From positions 153,338,923-153,402,922 of the forward strand of contig NC_073305.1 in NCBI RefSeq assembly GCF_027595985.1: 64,000 nucleotides of DNA, read 5' to 3'. Below the pieces are notes generated by a model. It worked only from the letters and a program-made list of their open reading frames with translations, did no database searches and was not told the DNA's origin. Shown here piece after piece: positions 22,485 through 32,918 of this stretch. The stretch's first letter is position 1. Each line of letters starts with the position of its first letter. Made by a program: the position numbers and the translations under genes. Source of the stretch: Sorex araneus (Eukaryota; Chordata; Mammalia; Eulipotyphla; Soricidae).

Positions 22485-22656
22485 TTTTTTTTTGCTTTTT
22501 GTGTCACACCCACGATGCACAGGGGTTACTCCTGGCTCTGCACTCAGGAATTGCCCCTGGTGGTGCTCAGGGGACCATATGGGATGCTGGTAATTGAATC
22601 TGGGTAGGCTGCGTGCAAGGCAAACGCCTTACCTGTTGTGTTATCGCTCCAGCCCC
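22485..22656 (-). mobile_element. Shrew tRNA-derived SINE, L1-type tail, antisense
   Basis: T run, 'gctttttgtgtcacaccca', body, then 'gtgcaaggcaaacgcc' and 'gttatcgctccagcccc'. Confidence 0.93.
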
Positions 22657-23509
22657 AAATTAAAAAAAAATTAATAAAATTAAATTAGTGGTAAACAGAA
22701 GGGAAGGATATAGAGGGGGCAGTGAATTAACTAGGTAAAAGGGGTCAAGTCTAAGTTAAGCAAGAAAATAGAATTTTAGTGATTAATTTACGTACAGATG
22801 TTAGATTATAATGATATATGTTTTAGGCACATGCAATGCCATAAATCAGTGTAAACTCAATAAAAGTGGCAGCATAAAGTGACACATTAGTGTTGAAAGT
22901 AAGGAATAGGTGTGACACAGATAACTTGGGGAAAGTGGAGAACAGAAATGCTCCTGGGGAAAAAGAAGAAAGGTAACGAGGGAAAGCTGAAATTTTATCT
23001 AGGTGAACAGGTGCTTTCCCCTTGGGTAACATACAAAACTGCAGAGTTATAATATTTGCACAGACTTGCTAAGCAGTCTCCAAGGAGAAGATAAACTATT
23101 GACTTGGTTTGTTTGAGATATTTTTCCAGATAAGTGACATAGTTATATAGTTTTTGCTTAAATCACAGAAGAAATGTCAGAAGAAGAGCAGATTTCAGCT
23201 GACTGAACTCATCAATGCTCTGGAGCTAGATAAGCAAAAGATAAAAAATAATGAGCAATAATAAAATATTGACCTTGGGTTACAAAACTCAGATTACCAA
23301 GAAGCGGGGGAGGGTGGGGAGGCAATAATGTCTTAAGGTGCCTATGCCCTGGAGACAGAAGAACTTGGGCACTTTTGTGATGGGGTGCAGTAGTTTTGTA
23401 CATTAATATCATAAATTTTAACACTATTATTACCTTGTTACCTTTACTACTATAAAAAATTAGCTATCAAAAAGAAAAATGCTAAGATTTAGAAAACAGA
23501 GAAGATAAT
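22657..23509. other. Unassigned sequence
   Basis: About 850 bases, A-rich, with no recognised repeat or gene. Confidence 0.4.
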
Positions 23510-23749
23510 CACTGTCACTGTCACTGCCATCCTGATTTGCTCATGGATTTGCTCAAGCAGGCACCAGTAACGTCTCCATTGTGAGACTTGCTGTTACTGT
23601 TTTTGGCATATCGAAGATGCCACGGGTCGCTTGCCAGGCTTTGTGTGCTGGCGAGATACTCTTGTAGCTTGCCGGGCTCTCCAAGACGGGCAGAGGAATA
23701 GAACCTGGGTGGGCCATGTGCAAGGCAAACACCCTACCCACTGTGCAAT
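23510..23749 (-). mobile_element. Chimeric SINE: tRNA head, RTE-type tail, antisense
   Basis: Begins with the reversed RTE tail ('cactgtcactgtcactgcc', 'gctcatggatttgctcaagc', 'caccagtaacgtctcca'), then the body ('ttgccaggctttgtgtgctg', 'cttgccgggctctcc'), then the tRNA-like head in antisense ('gtgcaaggcaaacacc'). Confidence 0.88.
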
Positions 23750-23949
23750 ATATAAACATACCAGCAGCACTTTCTTATCACTGTTTATGCCTTTATACTA
23801 ATTATTTGTCCCTTTTCTAGTTTTCTTCACCTTCTACTAGGATAGGATGGCCAGCGCCAGTAGTGAATAAAGTAAATACACTTCTATCACTGCAATTACT
23901 GTCTCTGCTCTCACTTTTGAAACATTATCAATTATTTTTGCTTCTGCTT

Positions 23950-24190
23950 CTTTTTTTTTAAGTTGAGCACAGTCCTTGAAAAAGTTATTCATAGTAGAGT
24001 TTCAGGCATACATTTTCCAACACCAGTCCCACCACCATTTCTCTCGACCATGGTCCCCTGGTTTCCTTACACCCCTTCTCAGCAGACACATTTTGTAGTT
24101 CAATTATTGTAACTTGGGCACTTACCGATGGATGATAAGAAGTGTTCTTGTGAATGGGGAGAAGAATCAGATAATCAAGTTGATACAATT
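23950..24190 (-). mobile_element. LINE 3'-end-like fragment, antisense
   Basis: 'aaaagttattcatagtagag', 'tttcaggcatacattttccaa', 'caccagtcccaccacca' and 'gtttccttacacccc' read as a reversed LINE 3'UTR, related to but distinct from the main L1 3' end. Confidence 0.45.
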
Positions 24191-24369
24191 GACCTTTTAA
24201 TATCTCAACATCGGAGGTTGCCAGTCAGATAGATAATGGGATGTCTAAGAGGCAGCAATAAGAATGTTTTAAAGGGGAAGCACAGATAAGTTCTTTAGCC
24301 CTGACAGAATAAACTTGCCCCCAATGGACAGCAGTATCCAGGCAGACAGCAGAAAAAGTAGCAGAAGTT

Positions 24370-24549
24370 GGGGCTGGAATGATAGCACAGTGGGTAGGGC
24401 GTTTGCCTTGCACGTGGTTGACCCGGGTTCGATTCCCAGCATCCCATATGGTCCCCTGAGCACCGCCAGGAGTGATTCCTGAGTGCATGAGCCAGGAGTA
24501 ACCTCTGAGCATCGCCGGGTGTGACCCAAAAACCAAAAAAAAAAAAAAA
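24370..24549 (+). mobile_element. Shrew tRNA-derived SINE, L1-type tail
   Basis: Full-length. Head 'ggggctggaatgatagcaca', intact box B-like 'ggttcgattcc', A-rich end. Flanked by 'agcagaagt' on both sides. Confidence 0.95.
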
Positions 24550-25018
24550 GCAGCAGAAGTAGCATGTGGCCAGATACTGAGGAGCTGAAGATTACCTGGA
24601 CTACCCAGGCAATGTTCGGGAACCTGCCAGGCTATAGCAAGCTACGCTCAGGGTAGCTATGAGGTGCTGGCATGCCAAATGCAAGACTTGCTTCTTAATC
24701 TCTGCACCATTTTTCGGGTTCCTCAATAATGCATACTAAAAAAGAGAAGAATTTTAGAGTTTTAGCTAAATTTGTCTGAATATGCTACCATCTGTTGAGT
24801 AAGTAGATAATAACACCACTTCTTAGCGATATAGAAGCTACCTAATATTAGTCTCTCACAAATCACTTTTCAGTTTCAAAGTTGTTTCTGAGAACTCCAA
24901 ACCTTTGAATTCATATGATAGTCATTGATGTAAAAAATATGTATAAAATATTGTCTTATAGGATGTAGTCTGGCCCTGTTCCTTTCCTCCTAAAAATACA
25001 CTTGAAAAAAAGTTTGGA
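24550..25018. other. Unassigned sequence with a decayed SINE trace
   Basis: About 24600-24735 has weak antisense-SINE-like text ('gaggtgctggcatgccaaat', 'gcaagacttgcttcttaatc'). The rest is unassigned. Confidence 0.35.
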
Positions 25019-25194
25019 GGGCTGGAGCGATAGCACAGTGGGTAGGGCGTTTGCCTTGCACACGGCTGGCCTGTGTTCGATTCCCAGCATCCCTTATGGT
25101 CCCCTGAGCACCACCAGGAGTAATTCCTGAGTGCAGAGCCAGGAGTAACCCCTGAGTGTCGCTGGGTGTGACCAAAAAGGCAAAACAAACAAAC
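25019..25194 (+). mobile_element. Shrew tRNA-derived SINE, L1-type tail
   Basis: Near-consensus head and body. Target-site duplication 'aaaaagtttgg' on both sides. Confidence 0.95.
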
Positions 25195-25203
25195 AAAAAG
25201 TTT

Positions 25204-25355
25204 GGGGTCTAAAAGATAGAACAGGGGTTAAGGCATGTTTGCCTTGTGTACATTAGATCCCAATTTAATCCCTGCCAGGAATGGTCCCTGAGTACTGATC
25301 CAGGACAAAGCTCTAAATAGTGTTGAATATAGTCCAATAACACTCTCCCCAACAC
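25204..25355 (+). mobile_element. Old diverged SINE
   Basis: 'aaaagatagaacaggggttaag', 'gtttgccttgtgtacattag', 'atggtccctgagtactgatcc' and 'aggacaaagctctaaatag' match the SINE body with heavy divergence. Confidence 0.55.
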
Positions 25356-25371
25356 ACACATACACACACAA

Positions 25372-25556
25372 ATTCTTGTCTGGAGACAAAACTCAGCAGG
25401 CAAAAACTCAATAGGTTAGAGTACATGTTTTACATTTCGGAGACCTGAGTTTTATTTCAGGCACTGCATGGTCCTATGAGTATCACTATTAGTGATCTCT
25501 CCAAACCATGCCTGACTCCAAGCTCTGTTGGGTGTTCCTAAAAATATAGAATGAAA
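25372..25556 (+). mobile_element. Old diverged SINE feeding a purine microsatellite
   Basis: 'ggagacaaaactcagcaggc', 'aggcactgcatggtcctatg' and 'gactccaagctctgttgggtg' resemble the SINE. Its A-rich 3' end runs into the following purine tract, a common birthplace for such arrays. Confidence 0.5.
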
Positions 25557-25845
25557 GCAATAAAGCAAGCAAGAAAGAATGAAACAAGAAAGAAAGCATG
25601 AAGCAAGAAAGAAAAGGGAAGGAAAAAAAGAAGGAAAGAAGGAAGGAAGGAAGGAAGGAAGGAAGGAAGGAAGGAAGGAAGGAAGGAAGGAAGGAAGGAA
25701 GGAAGGAAGGAAGGAATGAAGGAAGGAAGGAAGGAAGGAAGGAGGAAGAGAAGGAGGGAGGGAGAAAGGGAAGGAGGGAGGGAGGGACGGAAGGATGGAG
25801 GGAGGGAGGGAAGGAGGGAGGGAGGGAAGGAGGGAAGGAAAAAAG
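25557..25845. repeat. (GAAA)n/(GGAA)n/(GGGA)n purine tract
   Basis: Nearly 290 bases of pure purine on the plus strand, grading from GAAA-like through a long GGAA array (about 25640-25740) into GGGA/GGAG. Frames through it on both strands are not genes. Confidence 0.97.
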
Positions 25846-26094
25846 AAATAGTAGGATTTCAAGTTTCTGTGAAAAAGGTGATATTTTGGAGTGTGCATTT
25901 TTGGATGCTTAGATCACACCATGCTTCAGGTGATATAGACACTTCCTGTTCACACAACTAGTGTTGATTCAAAGTCTTCCCACCTCCTGTTACTGTTAAA
26001 CTGTTTTAACTCCTGAGTGGGTGCTTGAATTTAGTATGCAAAATTAGTATGTAAAACCCCATATTTTTTATGAAGTAAGTTATTTATTTAACAG

Positions 26095-26350
26095 TGTTAA
26101 GAAAGGTGAGGGCCTCTCAGTATGTGTATTGCAGACCACGATGCCCTAAAGTAGAAAGAGAGTATGGGGGAAATTGTCTACCATAGAGGCAGGGGGAGAG
26201 GTGAGATGGGGTGAGGGGATACTGGGGACATTGGTGATAGAAAATGTGCACTGGTGGAGGGATGGGTGTTCAATCATTGTCTGACTGAAACTCAAACATG
26301 AAAGCTTTGTAAGTGTTGCTCATGGTGATTCAGTTAAAAAAAAATTTAAG
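26095..26350 (+). mobile_element. L1 3' end, 5'-truncated
   Basis: 'tattgcagaccacgatgccc', 'ccatagaggcaggggga', 'ctggggacattggtgatag', 'gatgggtgttcaatcattg', 'aagctttgtaagtgt' and 'gattcagtt' before an A run. Confidence 0.85.
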
Positions 26351-26607
26351 AATAAAATGAAAGAGAAAGAAGGTCATTTTGGATCCCCCCAGTAGCCTAC
26401 CTCCAGGCCTCACACTGGTTTCTCACTGGTTTCTGTGTACTCTGTCATTGGTCCGCACTGGTGTCCCACTGGTTCTGTTTCTTGAAGTCCCCGGCTACCC
26501 TGCTGTGTTGGCGTCACTCTACAGTCTGCTGCTAGAACTTCATGATCTGCTGCTCAAGGAATGTAGCGCAGTGACTCTTTGCCCTTTGGATTTTCTTTGT
26601 TCTCAGA

Positions 26608-26792
26608 CCTGTGCCTTTTTTTTTTTTTTTTTGCTTTTGGGTAATACTCAGCAATGCTCAGGGGTTACTCCTGGCTCTGCACTCAGGAATTACTACTGTC
26701 GGTGCTTGGGAGACCATATGGGATGCCAGGGATTAAGCCTGGTCCGTTATGTACAAGGCAAGCAGTACCCACTGTACTATCACTCCAGCCCC
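26608..26792 (-). mobile_element. Shrew tRNA-derived SINE, L1-type tail, antisense
   Basis: T18 run, 'gcttttgggtaatactcagc', body, then 'actatcactccagcccc'. Somewhat diverged in the body. Confidence 0.9.
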
Positions 26793-26892
26793 TTCATTTG
26801 AATCTTTATCCAGTCCACAAATGTCAGGGGTAGACCATCATCTTCTCTCTATTGTAGGAGTACTTACCACTGAAGTTTCTTATTCCTAACTA

Positions 26893-27530
26893 TATTCTCG
26901 GGGAGCTATATTCTCAGGGGGCTTCCCCGGGGCCTCTCCAGCTTCCCTCCCCTCCCCGAGCAGAGCTCCCGCAGCTGAAGACCTCCAAAGCCATGCCACA
27001 GCCATGCTCAAGGCCCCTCTCCACACATTTGGACAAGCCTCACGCATGAAGGTACTGGCAGAAAAAACCAGGTGTGTGAGACCCAGGGCTGAGACCTCCA
27101 AGCCTACTCGGACTGGGCCTCTTCTGCCCAGATTTTCCATTTTCCAGTAGCGAGGCGGTCACACCCAGGGATTCCCCTGGGCGCCGTGTAATCCCACCAA
27201 CGGCCAACAACCAGAGACTTAAAACCAAGCTCCCGGAAGCGACATCTTGTAGCCTAGTTCTCCCTCTGGGAGAACCTAGCAAGCTATGGAGAGTTTCCTG
27301 CCCACATGGGAGGGCCTCGCAAACTCCCCATGGTGTATTCATATGCCAAAACCAGTAGCAATGCTGGGTCTCATTCCCCTGACCCTGAAAGAGCCTCCAA
27401 TGCGGCATCATTGGGAAGGACAAATAAAAAGAGGCTTCTAAAATCTCAGGCCTAGGACGAATGCAGACGTTACTGAGACCACTCGAGAAATTTAATGATC
27501 AGCGGGATGATGATGTTGACTATGAGCTAT
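26893..27530 (+). mobile_element. RTE-tail non-autonomous element
   Basis: Sense copy carrying the family blocks in order: 'cagctgaagacctccaaagc', 'gccatgctcaaggcccctct', 'ctgagacctccaagcc', 'ttccattttccagtagc', 'aatcccaccaacggcc', 'gagagtttcctgccc', 'gagcctccaatgcggcatca', 'aaatctcaggcctagga', then the RTE tail 'gacgttactgagaccactcg' and 'gatcagcgggatgatgatg'. It lacks reverse-transcriptase sequence and must be mobilised in trans. Confidence 0.78.
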
Positions 27531-27589
27531 ACTCTCATGTTTTCCTATGAATTTCTTCCATAAAGTAAATATTTCTTGGCTAAATTTAT

Positions 27590-28050
27590 GTGGTTTTTAT
27601 GATTAAAAAAATGAATTAATGTATTGATTGATTCCATGACCACATCTGGCAGTTCAGGAGGTTGCTCATGTTTCTGTGCATAAGGATCTCTCCTAAAGAT
27701 GTCCAATTAGACCTAGCTCTAATGTGTCTGTCCCTCTCCCTCTCAACAACTTTACCCAGCATGATATCCTCAGCTCTCTCAACATAGTGACAAATTCTAT
27801 GATTTTGTCTTTTCTTTGAGTTGAGTGGTCATCTACTTCGTGAATATACCACAGTATTTTCACTGGTCACCTGATTTTGGACACTCAGTTTGTTGCAGAT
27901 TTTTGTACTGTAAATAGTGCTACAATCAAGACAGAAGTGTAAATGTCCCTTAGAAATACTGTTTTAGGGCTCTGGGGACAAATGTTAAGAGGGGAAATTG
28001 CTGGCACCTGCCCATTCTGTTGTATAGTTTTATAATTTATCTCCTCAATA
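27590..28050 (-). mobile_element. Old L1-like fragment, antisense
   Basis: 'ttacccagcatgatatcctc', 'atttgtcttttctttgagttg'-like text, 'ggtcacctgattttggacactc' and 'tgtaaatagtgctacaatc' parallel the antisense L1 ORF2/3'UTR of the younger copies ('agtcatctg...gggcactc', 'gtgaacagtgctacaatg') with many differences. Confidence 0.55.
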
Positions 28051-28053
28051 TGC

Positions 28054-28269
28054 TTGATAAAATATCCTTTTCAGGCAACAAAAGTCAAAACATTTGTTGA
28101 TTGGTGCACTGAATTTGAAACAGCGATAAAATTTTTCACTTCAGATATTTTCTTCATTGATAAGTTACATGTGAAGATAGTGCTGAAGCCACATTTACTA
28201 TCAGTGATTGCAGAAGATCTGGGGAAATTTAAAACAACTGTGACAAATAAGATTTATACTCTATGTTAA
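28054..28269 (+). other. 71-codon open frame, unrecognised
   Basis: An open frame between old repeats, preceded by a 'ccttttcag' that looks like a splice acceptor at about 28066-28074. The predicted peptide has mixed hydrophobic and charged residues (TFVDWCTEFETAIKFF, LSVIAEDLGKF), no signal peptide or cysteine motif, and matches no family I know. Chance or a decayed pseudogene are the likeliest explanations. Confidence 0.2.
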
Positions 28270-29266
28270 CAAAAAGACATATTGTTTATGATCTTTCTTC
28301 CAAAAGAAAACTCAGTTCTGAATTGAATGAAATGATGTTTGCTAAAAATCTCTATTTCAGCTTTAAAAGTTGAGAAACTGACTAAGTCTCTGGTGACAGA
28401 ATGACTTGTAATTCAATCTACTGGGACTGACTGTGTATCAAAATACAGTGTCTAATTAGAGCTTTCAGACAGCTGACAAAAGTGGAAATGCTGGGGGTGG
28501 AGTGGGAAAACAGAGAAAAGAGGCTTTGTTTAGAGACCTATTCTTTTTAACTACTGATTTCAGGATAGTAGTGACTGTTCCAGGGACTTGGCTAGTGGAA
28601 TCTTCAGGGTTTATTTTGTAGGTCTCTAGGGTAAACATGACAATGTAATGCAGAAGAAGAGAAACACTTAACAGAGGCGAGTCTGTTATTTTAAAGTGAT
28701 TTTTGATTATTAATATATAGCCAAGAAATCTGTCTCTAATTGACTATACAATTATCACAAGTATCATTAAGACATCAAAGCATAGGCAAAGGTAGCCTGA
28801 TATACATCTAGTGTTCTAGCTTCAATAACTTGTTAAAAGTGACTCATGGTATTTTCAGGTAGGACTAAGAGCGTTGAGATTTCTGTAAAAGGAAAATAGT
28901 AACACAGATATTTCTCTTCATGATTCCAAATGTTTTTTTTTAATGCTTTGAAGTAGTTAAAGGAATATTATGGAAGAATTGGACAAATCTCCTAAAAAAA
29001 AGTCTTAGGAACTATATAACTGCTTGAAGAGCTCAGGAAAGAATAATGATTTGATATATTGAGTTCTTTAGAAAATTGCTTTTAACAATTCAGCAACATT
29101 TATCAAAAACTTTAAAATGTCAATTCTTGAGGCACAGAAGCGAATTCATTGGCTTCAAATGCTTGCTAGTAAGCACAAAACTGTGAATTCAAATTTCAAT
29201 AGCAACAAAGCATAGAGGTGATCAGATAAGGAGTTGTGATTCCTGCTAAGAAAGTATCTGAAAGGG
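28270..29266. other. Unassigned AT-rich sequence
   Basis: About 1 kb without recognised repeats or convincing open frames. Confidence 0.45.
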
Positions 29267-29435
29267 ATTGGAACAATAGTATGGAAGTTACGGTGCTTGC
29301 TTTGCACACAACTGTCCGAGTTTGTTCCCCAACACCCTGTACAGTTTCCTGAGCCTCCCCAAAGTAACCCCTAAGTGCAGTCAGAAGTAAGCACTAAGCA
29401 TTGCTGAGTGCAGTTTCAAACCAAAACTAAACCCA
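29267..29435 (+). mobile_element. Old diverged shrew-type SINE
   Basis: 'gggattggaacaatagtatgg', 'ggtgcttgctttgcacacaac', 'gtttcctgagcctccccaa' and 'agtaacccctaagtgcag', then an A-rich end. Confidence 0.7.
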
Positions 29436-30371
29436 AATTTTCCAGAAGAGTTTTATGGCTTGGAAAGCACCCAGGGCAGTATGATGTACCGAGCTCCGTG
29501 CCCAGTGCTGTGCAGACTATCTTGATCATGCAGAGGAAACAATTTAAAACATTCATTCTTACTTCCTCCAAGATCCTAATCCAATATTTTGAAAGGAAAT
29601 AATACCTATAATAAATTAAAGCTTTGTTTTCGAAGTTATTGTTTATCGTATATAAAGAACCAGTGAAGCATTAAAGTACCACTGATGCAGTGGGAATGGC
29701 GAGGTGGAGAGTCAGGAGAACTAATTCATTTAGTTCATCATTTGAAATCTCACCTGCTATAAAGGTATCTAATCAAAGTAGGCAATTTGATGGCGTGAGT
29801 AAGACACAGTAAGAGATAAAAGGAAGCCCCATACCAGACAACATTCTTTTGGTCCCCTGGCCTACACTCAGATAGGTGACAGGACAGCAGAGGTTCTCAG
29901 CCTCACACATGTGGCCAAAGCCAAAGATTAAGGAAAGTCAAGGACTTAGGCAGCGGCCGGAGAACAGCCTGCTGTAGCAAATTACAGAGCAGCAACGGGG
30001 GACACAGGAGACAGGGTGTGGGGTACGGATTTCAAACCAGGAAAGGCTACACTGGGCAGAGAATGGGCTAGGGACAAGAACATGGCATCATACAGTGGAG
30101 ACAGCAGATGAGTAGGGGGAGGACAGGGACCAAATATGGTCATAATATGGACCAAACATTGAGGGGCAGAATGAATGATGTTATAGATGACCGAAAGGAA
30201 AAGACTGGACATTAGGAAGAACCCAGACTCATCTACTTAAATTGAACAATAAACTTCTTAAGTATCTGAGTTTTGTATGCAAATCTTCCATAAAATTCTC
30301 AAAAACTCACGAGGAATAAATCTTCTCTCACACCAACACTACAAACACAACTGATATTTTTGGGAAATATC
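29436..30371. other. Unassigned sequence
   Basis: About 940 bases. The part around 29780-29930 shows loose similarity to 42270-42420 ('agtaaga(g/t)ataaaag...', 'gacaggacagcagaggttct' against 'gggcaggacatcagcagttct'). The two may be copies of one old element, perhaps an LTR. Confidence 0.35.
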
Positions 30372-30578
30372 TTTTTTTTTTCTTGCTGTGAGTTTTGGTT
30401 CTTTTACTTTTGTTTTCTGTTTTGGGGCCAGGCCCAGTAATGTGTGGAGGATGCTGCTGGCTCTGTGCCCAGGGGTCTCTCCTGTTGGTGCTCAAAGGAC
30501 CAGATACTGCCAAGAATCAAACTCAGGCTTCCTGTATGCAAACTATGAACTTGGCCTGTTGCACTACACCTCCAGCCT
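30372..30578 (-). mobile_element. Diverged SINE, antisense
   Basis: T run, 'tggggccaggcccagtaatg', 'ctggctctgtgcccagggg', 'gttggtgctcaaaggaccag', 'aatcaaactcaggcttcctg', ending 'gcactacacctccagcc'. Confidence 0.75.
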
Positions 30579-30734
30579 CAATATGAGGGAATGTTTAAGG
30601 AACAGACAGACATAAATTTATCTTAACATTGTACAATTAAAACTACCCCCTAAAGTTACCTAAATAACATAAGTAAACATACCAAACCACTAATAAGATT
30701 ATACTTAGGTTCGCAACATCAAATCATCTCTTAG

Positions 30735-31430
30735 GTTTTTCTTCTTTACTTTTTTTAATTTTAATTTTATTTTTATATAGTTGTTCACAATAATTTATTA
30801 CATTCTATGTTCCAACATCAATCTCACCACCATTAAACCTTCTGACCACCATTATTTCAAATTTTCCTAGACACCACCAAATTCTGTCCCAATATCAGGC
30901 CGTAAATAATTTATTTTGGGTTGCTTAATATGAATAAATCACTGAGAATGATCAAAAAATGTTTCCTTAGAAAAAAGTGTATGAAGATTGTTGCATTTCC
31001 TCCTGAAGCCATTAAGCCCTTGTGTAGCACTATAGCACTGTAGTGCTGTGGCACCGTAGCACCATTGCTCATCGGTTTGCTAGAGCAGGCACCAGTAACG
31101 TCTCCATTGTGAGACTTGTTACTGTTTTTGGCATATCGAATACGCCACGGGGAGCTTGCCAGACTCTGCCATGCAGGTGGGATACTCTCATTAGCTTGCC
31201 AGGCTCTCTGAGAGGGGCGGAGGAATCAAACCCAGGTCGGCCGCGTGCAAGGCAAACACCCTACCCGCTGTGCTATCACTAAGCCCTTGAGTAAGAGATT
31301 ATTAACATGTTAATACAGATTAATCCTTGTGTGCTAATATTTTGTTTATCAAGATTGGTTGCCTTCTACTTGACATCCCATCCAATTTGGTGTGCTACTC
31401 CCAGTTCTTAGATTTTTCTGTGTATTCCAC
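30735..31430 (-). mobile_element. Unassigned LINE-tail-like repeat, copy 2
   Basis: Same family as 3127-4160: 'gttcacaataatttattacatt', 'ccattatttcaaattttcc', 'ataatttattttgggttgct', and, after the inserted chimeric SINE, 'gagattattaacatgtta' and 'gttgccttctacttgacatcc'. No coding motif recognised. Confidence 0.6.
31027..31285 (-). mobile_element. Chimeric SINE: tRNA head, RTE-type tail, antisense
   Basis: RTE tail first ('agcactatagcactgtagtg', 'gctcatcggtttgctagagc', 'caccagtaacgtctcca'), then body ('cttgccagactctgccatgc') and antisense head ('gtcggccgcgtgcaaggcaa'). Flanked by 'taagcccttgtgta' / 'taagcccttgagta', a one-mismatch duplication of the host repeat. Confidence 0.9.
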
Positions 31431-31456
31431 AAGAATAAATACAATTTAAAAATAGG

Positions 31457-31636
31457 ACTTCAGCTGGCTTTGTGCTCAGGGATCATTCCTGGCAGGAGCA
31501 CAGGGATGACTGCTGGCTCTGTGCTCAGGAATAATTCCCTGTGGCCCCTGGGAGGCCACATGTGGTACCTGGGATGAAACTCAGGTCAGCCACATGCAAG
31601 ACAAGCACCTTCCCCACTGTACTAACTCTCTGGCAC
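31457..31636 (-). mobile_element. Old SINE, antisense
   Basis: 'tttgtgctcagggatcattcc', 'tctgtgctcaggaataattcc', 'gccacatgcaagacaagcacc' and 'cactgtactaactctctgg' are reversed SINE body and head with a partial internal duplication. Confidence 0.7.
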
Positions 31637-31965
31637 AAGTTGTTGGAATTGTGCCTGCAAAGTAAGCCAACCTGCAGTGTTGGCAACAGCATCCTGTAAC
31701 ACTGAACTGTGACTCTTTTTGCCAGGACAAAGACTGGGAGAAGCACCACCATGTCTGTGGCCAGACTCTGCAGGCCCAATAACAGGGGGACATGCCGGTG
31801 GTCAATTTCTCGGTCATGCCCAACAGTGGGCATACCATCTGCAGTCATCCCGTTGTCCATCATCCCTAGAACCCTGTCTACCATAGAGACCACATGCGTT
31901 AGATATGAGCTCAGAACAACTGTAGGAAGAACGAGAGCAATGCCGACGGCCAACCTACTCTCTGT
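31637..31965. other. Unassigned GC-richer segment
   Basis: About 330 bases, GC-richer than the surroundings and open in several frames on both strands (142 codons minus 31953-31525, 123 plus 31709-32080). The minus frame runs on through the antisense SINE at 31457-31636, so its full length is not one gene. No family recognised. Confidence 0.35.
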
Positions 31966-32154
31966 TCTAGATACTCAAAGTTGTTTTTCTGTTTATTGTT
32001 TTGTTATAGATCTCAACTATCTTATTTCAGTGCTTGAGAAAGAGAGAACCTTGCTGTATCTTGAGGCAGTAGTAAGATAGTGGGTCAGTAATGAGTCATA
32101 ATGATTTACTGTGGAAAACAAAGATAACTTTCCTTTAAAAAAAACTGAGAAGAG

Positions 32155-32322
32155 GGGGACTGGAGTGATAGCACAGCGGGTAGGGCATTTGCCTTGCACG
32201 CGGCCGACCTGGGGTCAATTCCCAGCATCCCATATGGTACCCCGAGCACCACCAGGGGTGATTCCTGAGTGCATGAGCCGGGAGTGACCCCTGTGCATTA
32301 CTGGGTGTGACCCAAAAAGAAA
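32155..32322 (+). mobile_element. Shrew tRNA-derived SINE, first of a tandem pair
   Basis: Full-length copy with 'gggactggagtgatagcaca' head and 'gtgacccaaaaagaaaaaa' end. It lies between two copies of the target 'aaaaactgagaagaggg'. Confidence 0.94.
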
Positions 32323-32337
32323 AAAAAACTGAGAAGA

Positions 32338-32505
32338 GGGGGCTGGAGTGATAGCACAGTGGGTAGGGCATTTGCCTTGCATCAGCCAACCCGGGTTCGG
32401 TTCCCAGCATCCCATATGGTCCCCTGAGCACCGCCAAGGGTAATTCCTGAGTGCAAAGCCAGGAGTAACCCCTGTGCATCGCCAGGTGTGACCCAAAAAG
32501 AAAAA
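32338..32505 (+). mobile_element. Shrew tRNA-derived SINE, second of a tandem pair
   Basis: Full-length copy in the same orientation. It is followed by a third, slightly altered target copy ('aaaaaactgaaaagaga'). The two SINEs differ at many positions (for example, the second lacks bases after 'gccttgcat'), so they are not a recent duplicate. Confidence 0.94.
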
Positions 32506-32645
32506 AAAACTGAAAAGAGAGCAGAGAACATAACATGGAATTATAGATTTGACATACTTCCTATTATTTTTCAGTAACTGGGATTTTAAATTAGAAGACC
32601 TTATTAACCAATGACCATCTTTTGATTTGCTCTTTGGTAAAGAAC

Positions 32646-32918
32646 TGTCACTGTGTCACTGTCACTGTCATCCTCTTGCTCATCGATTTGTTTGAGCGGG
32701 TGCCAGTAACGTCTCTCATTGTAAAACTTATTGTTACTGTGTTTGGCATATCCAATATGCCATGGGTAGCTTGCCAGGCTCTTCCGTGCGGGCACAATAC
32801 TCGTGGTAGCTTGCCAGGCTCTCCAAGAAGGGTGGAGGAATCGAGCACAGGTCAGCCGTGTGAAAGGCGAGCGCCCTACCACTGTGCTATCGCAGAGCAA
32901 TAGCAGGGCTGGGCTGGT
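32646..32918 (-). mobile_element. Chimeric SINE: tRNA head, RTE-type tail, antisense
   Basis: 'cactgtgtcactgtcactgt', 'gctcatcgatttgtttgagc', 'gtgccagtaacgtctctcat', body, and antisense head ending 'gctatcgcagagcaatagc'. The exact duplication 'tggtaaagaac' flanks it. Confidence 0.93.
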
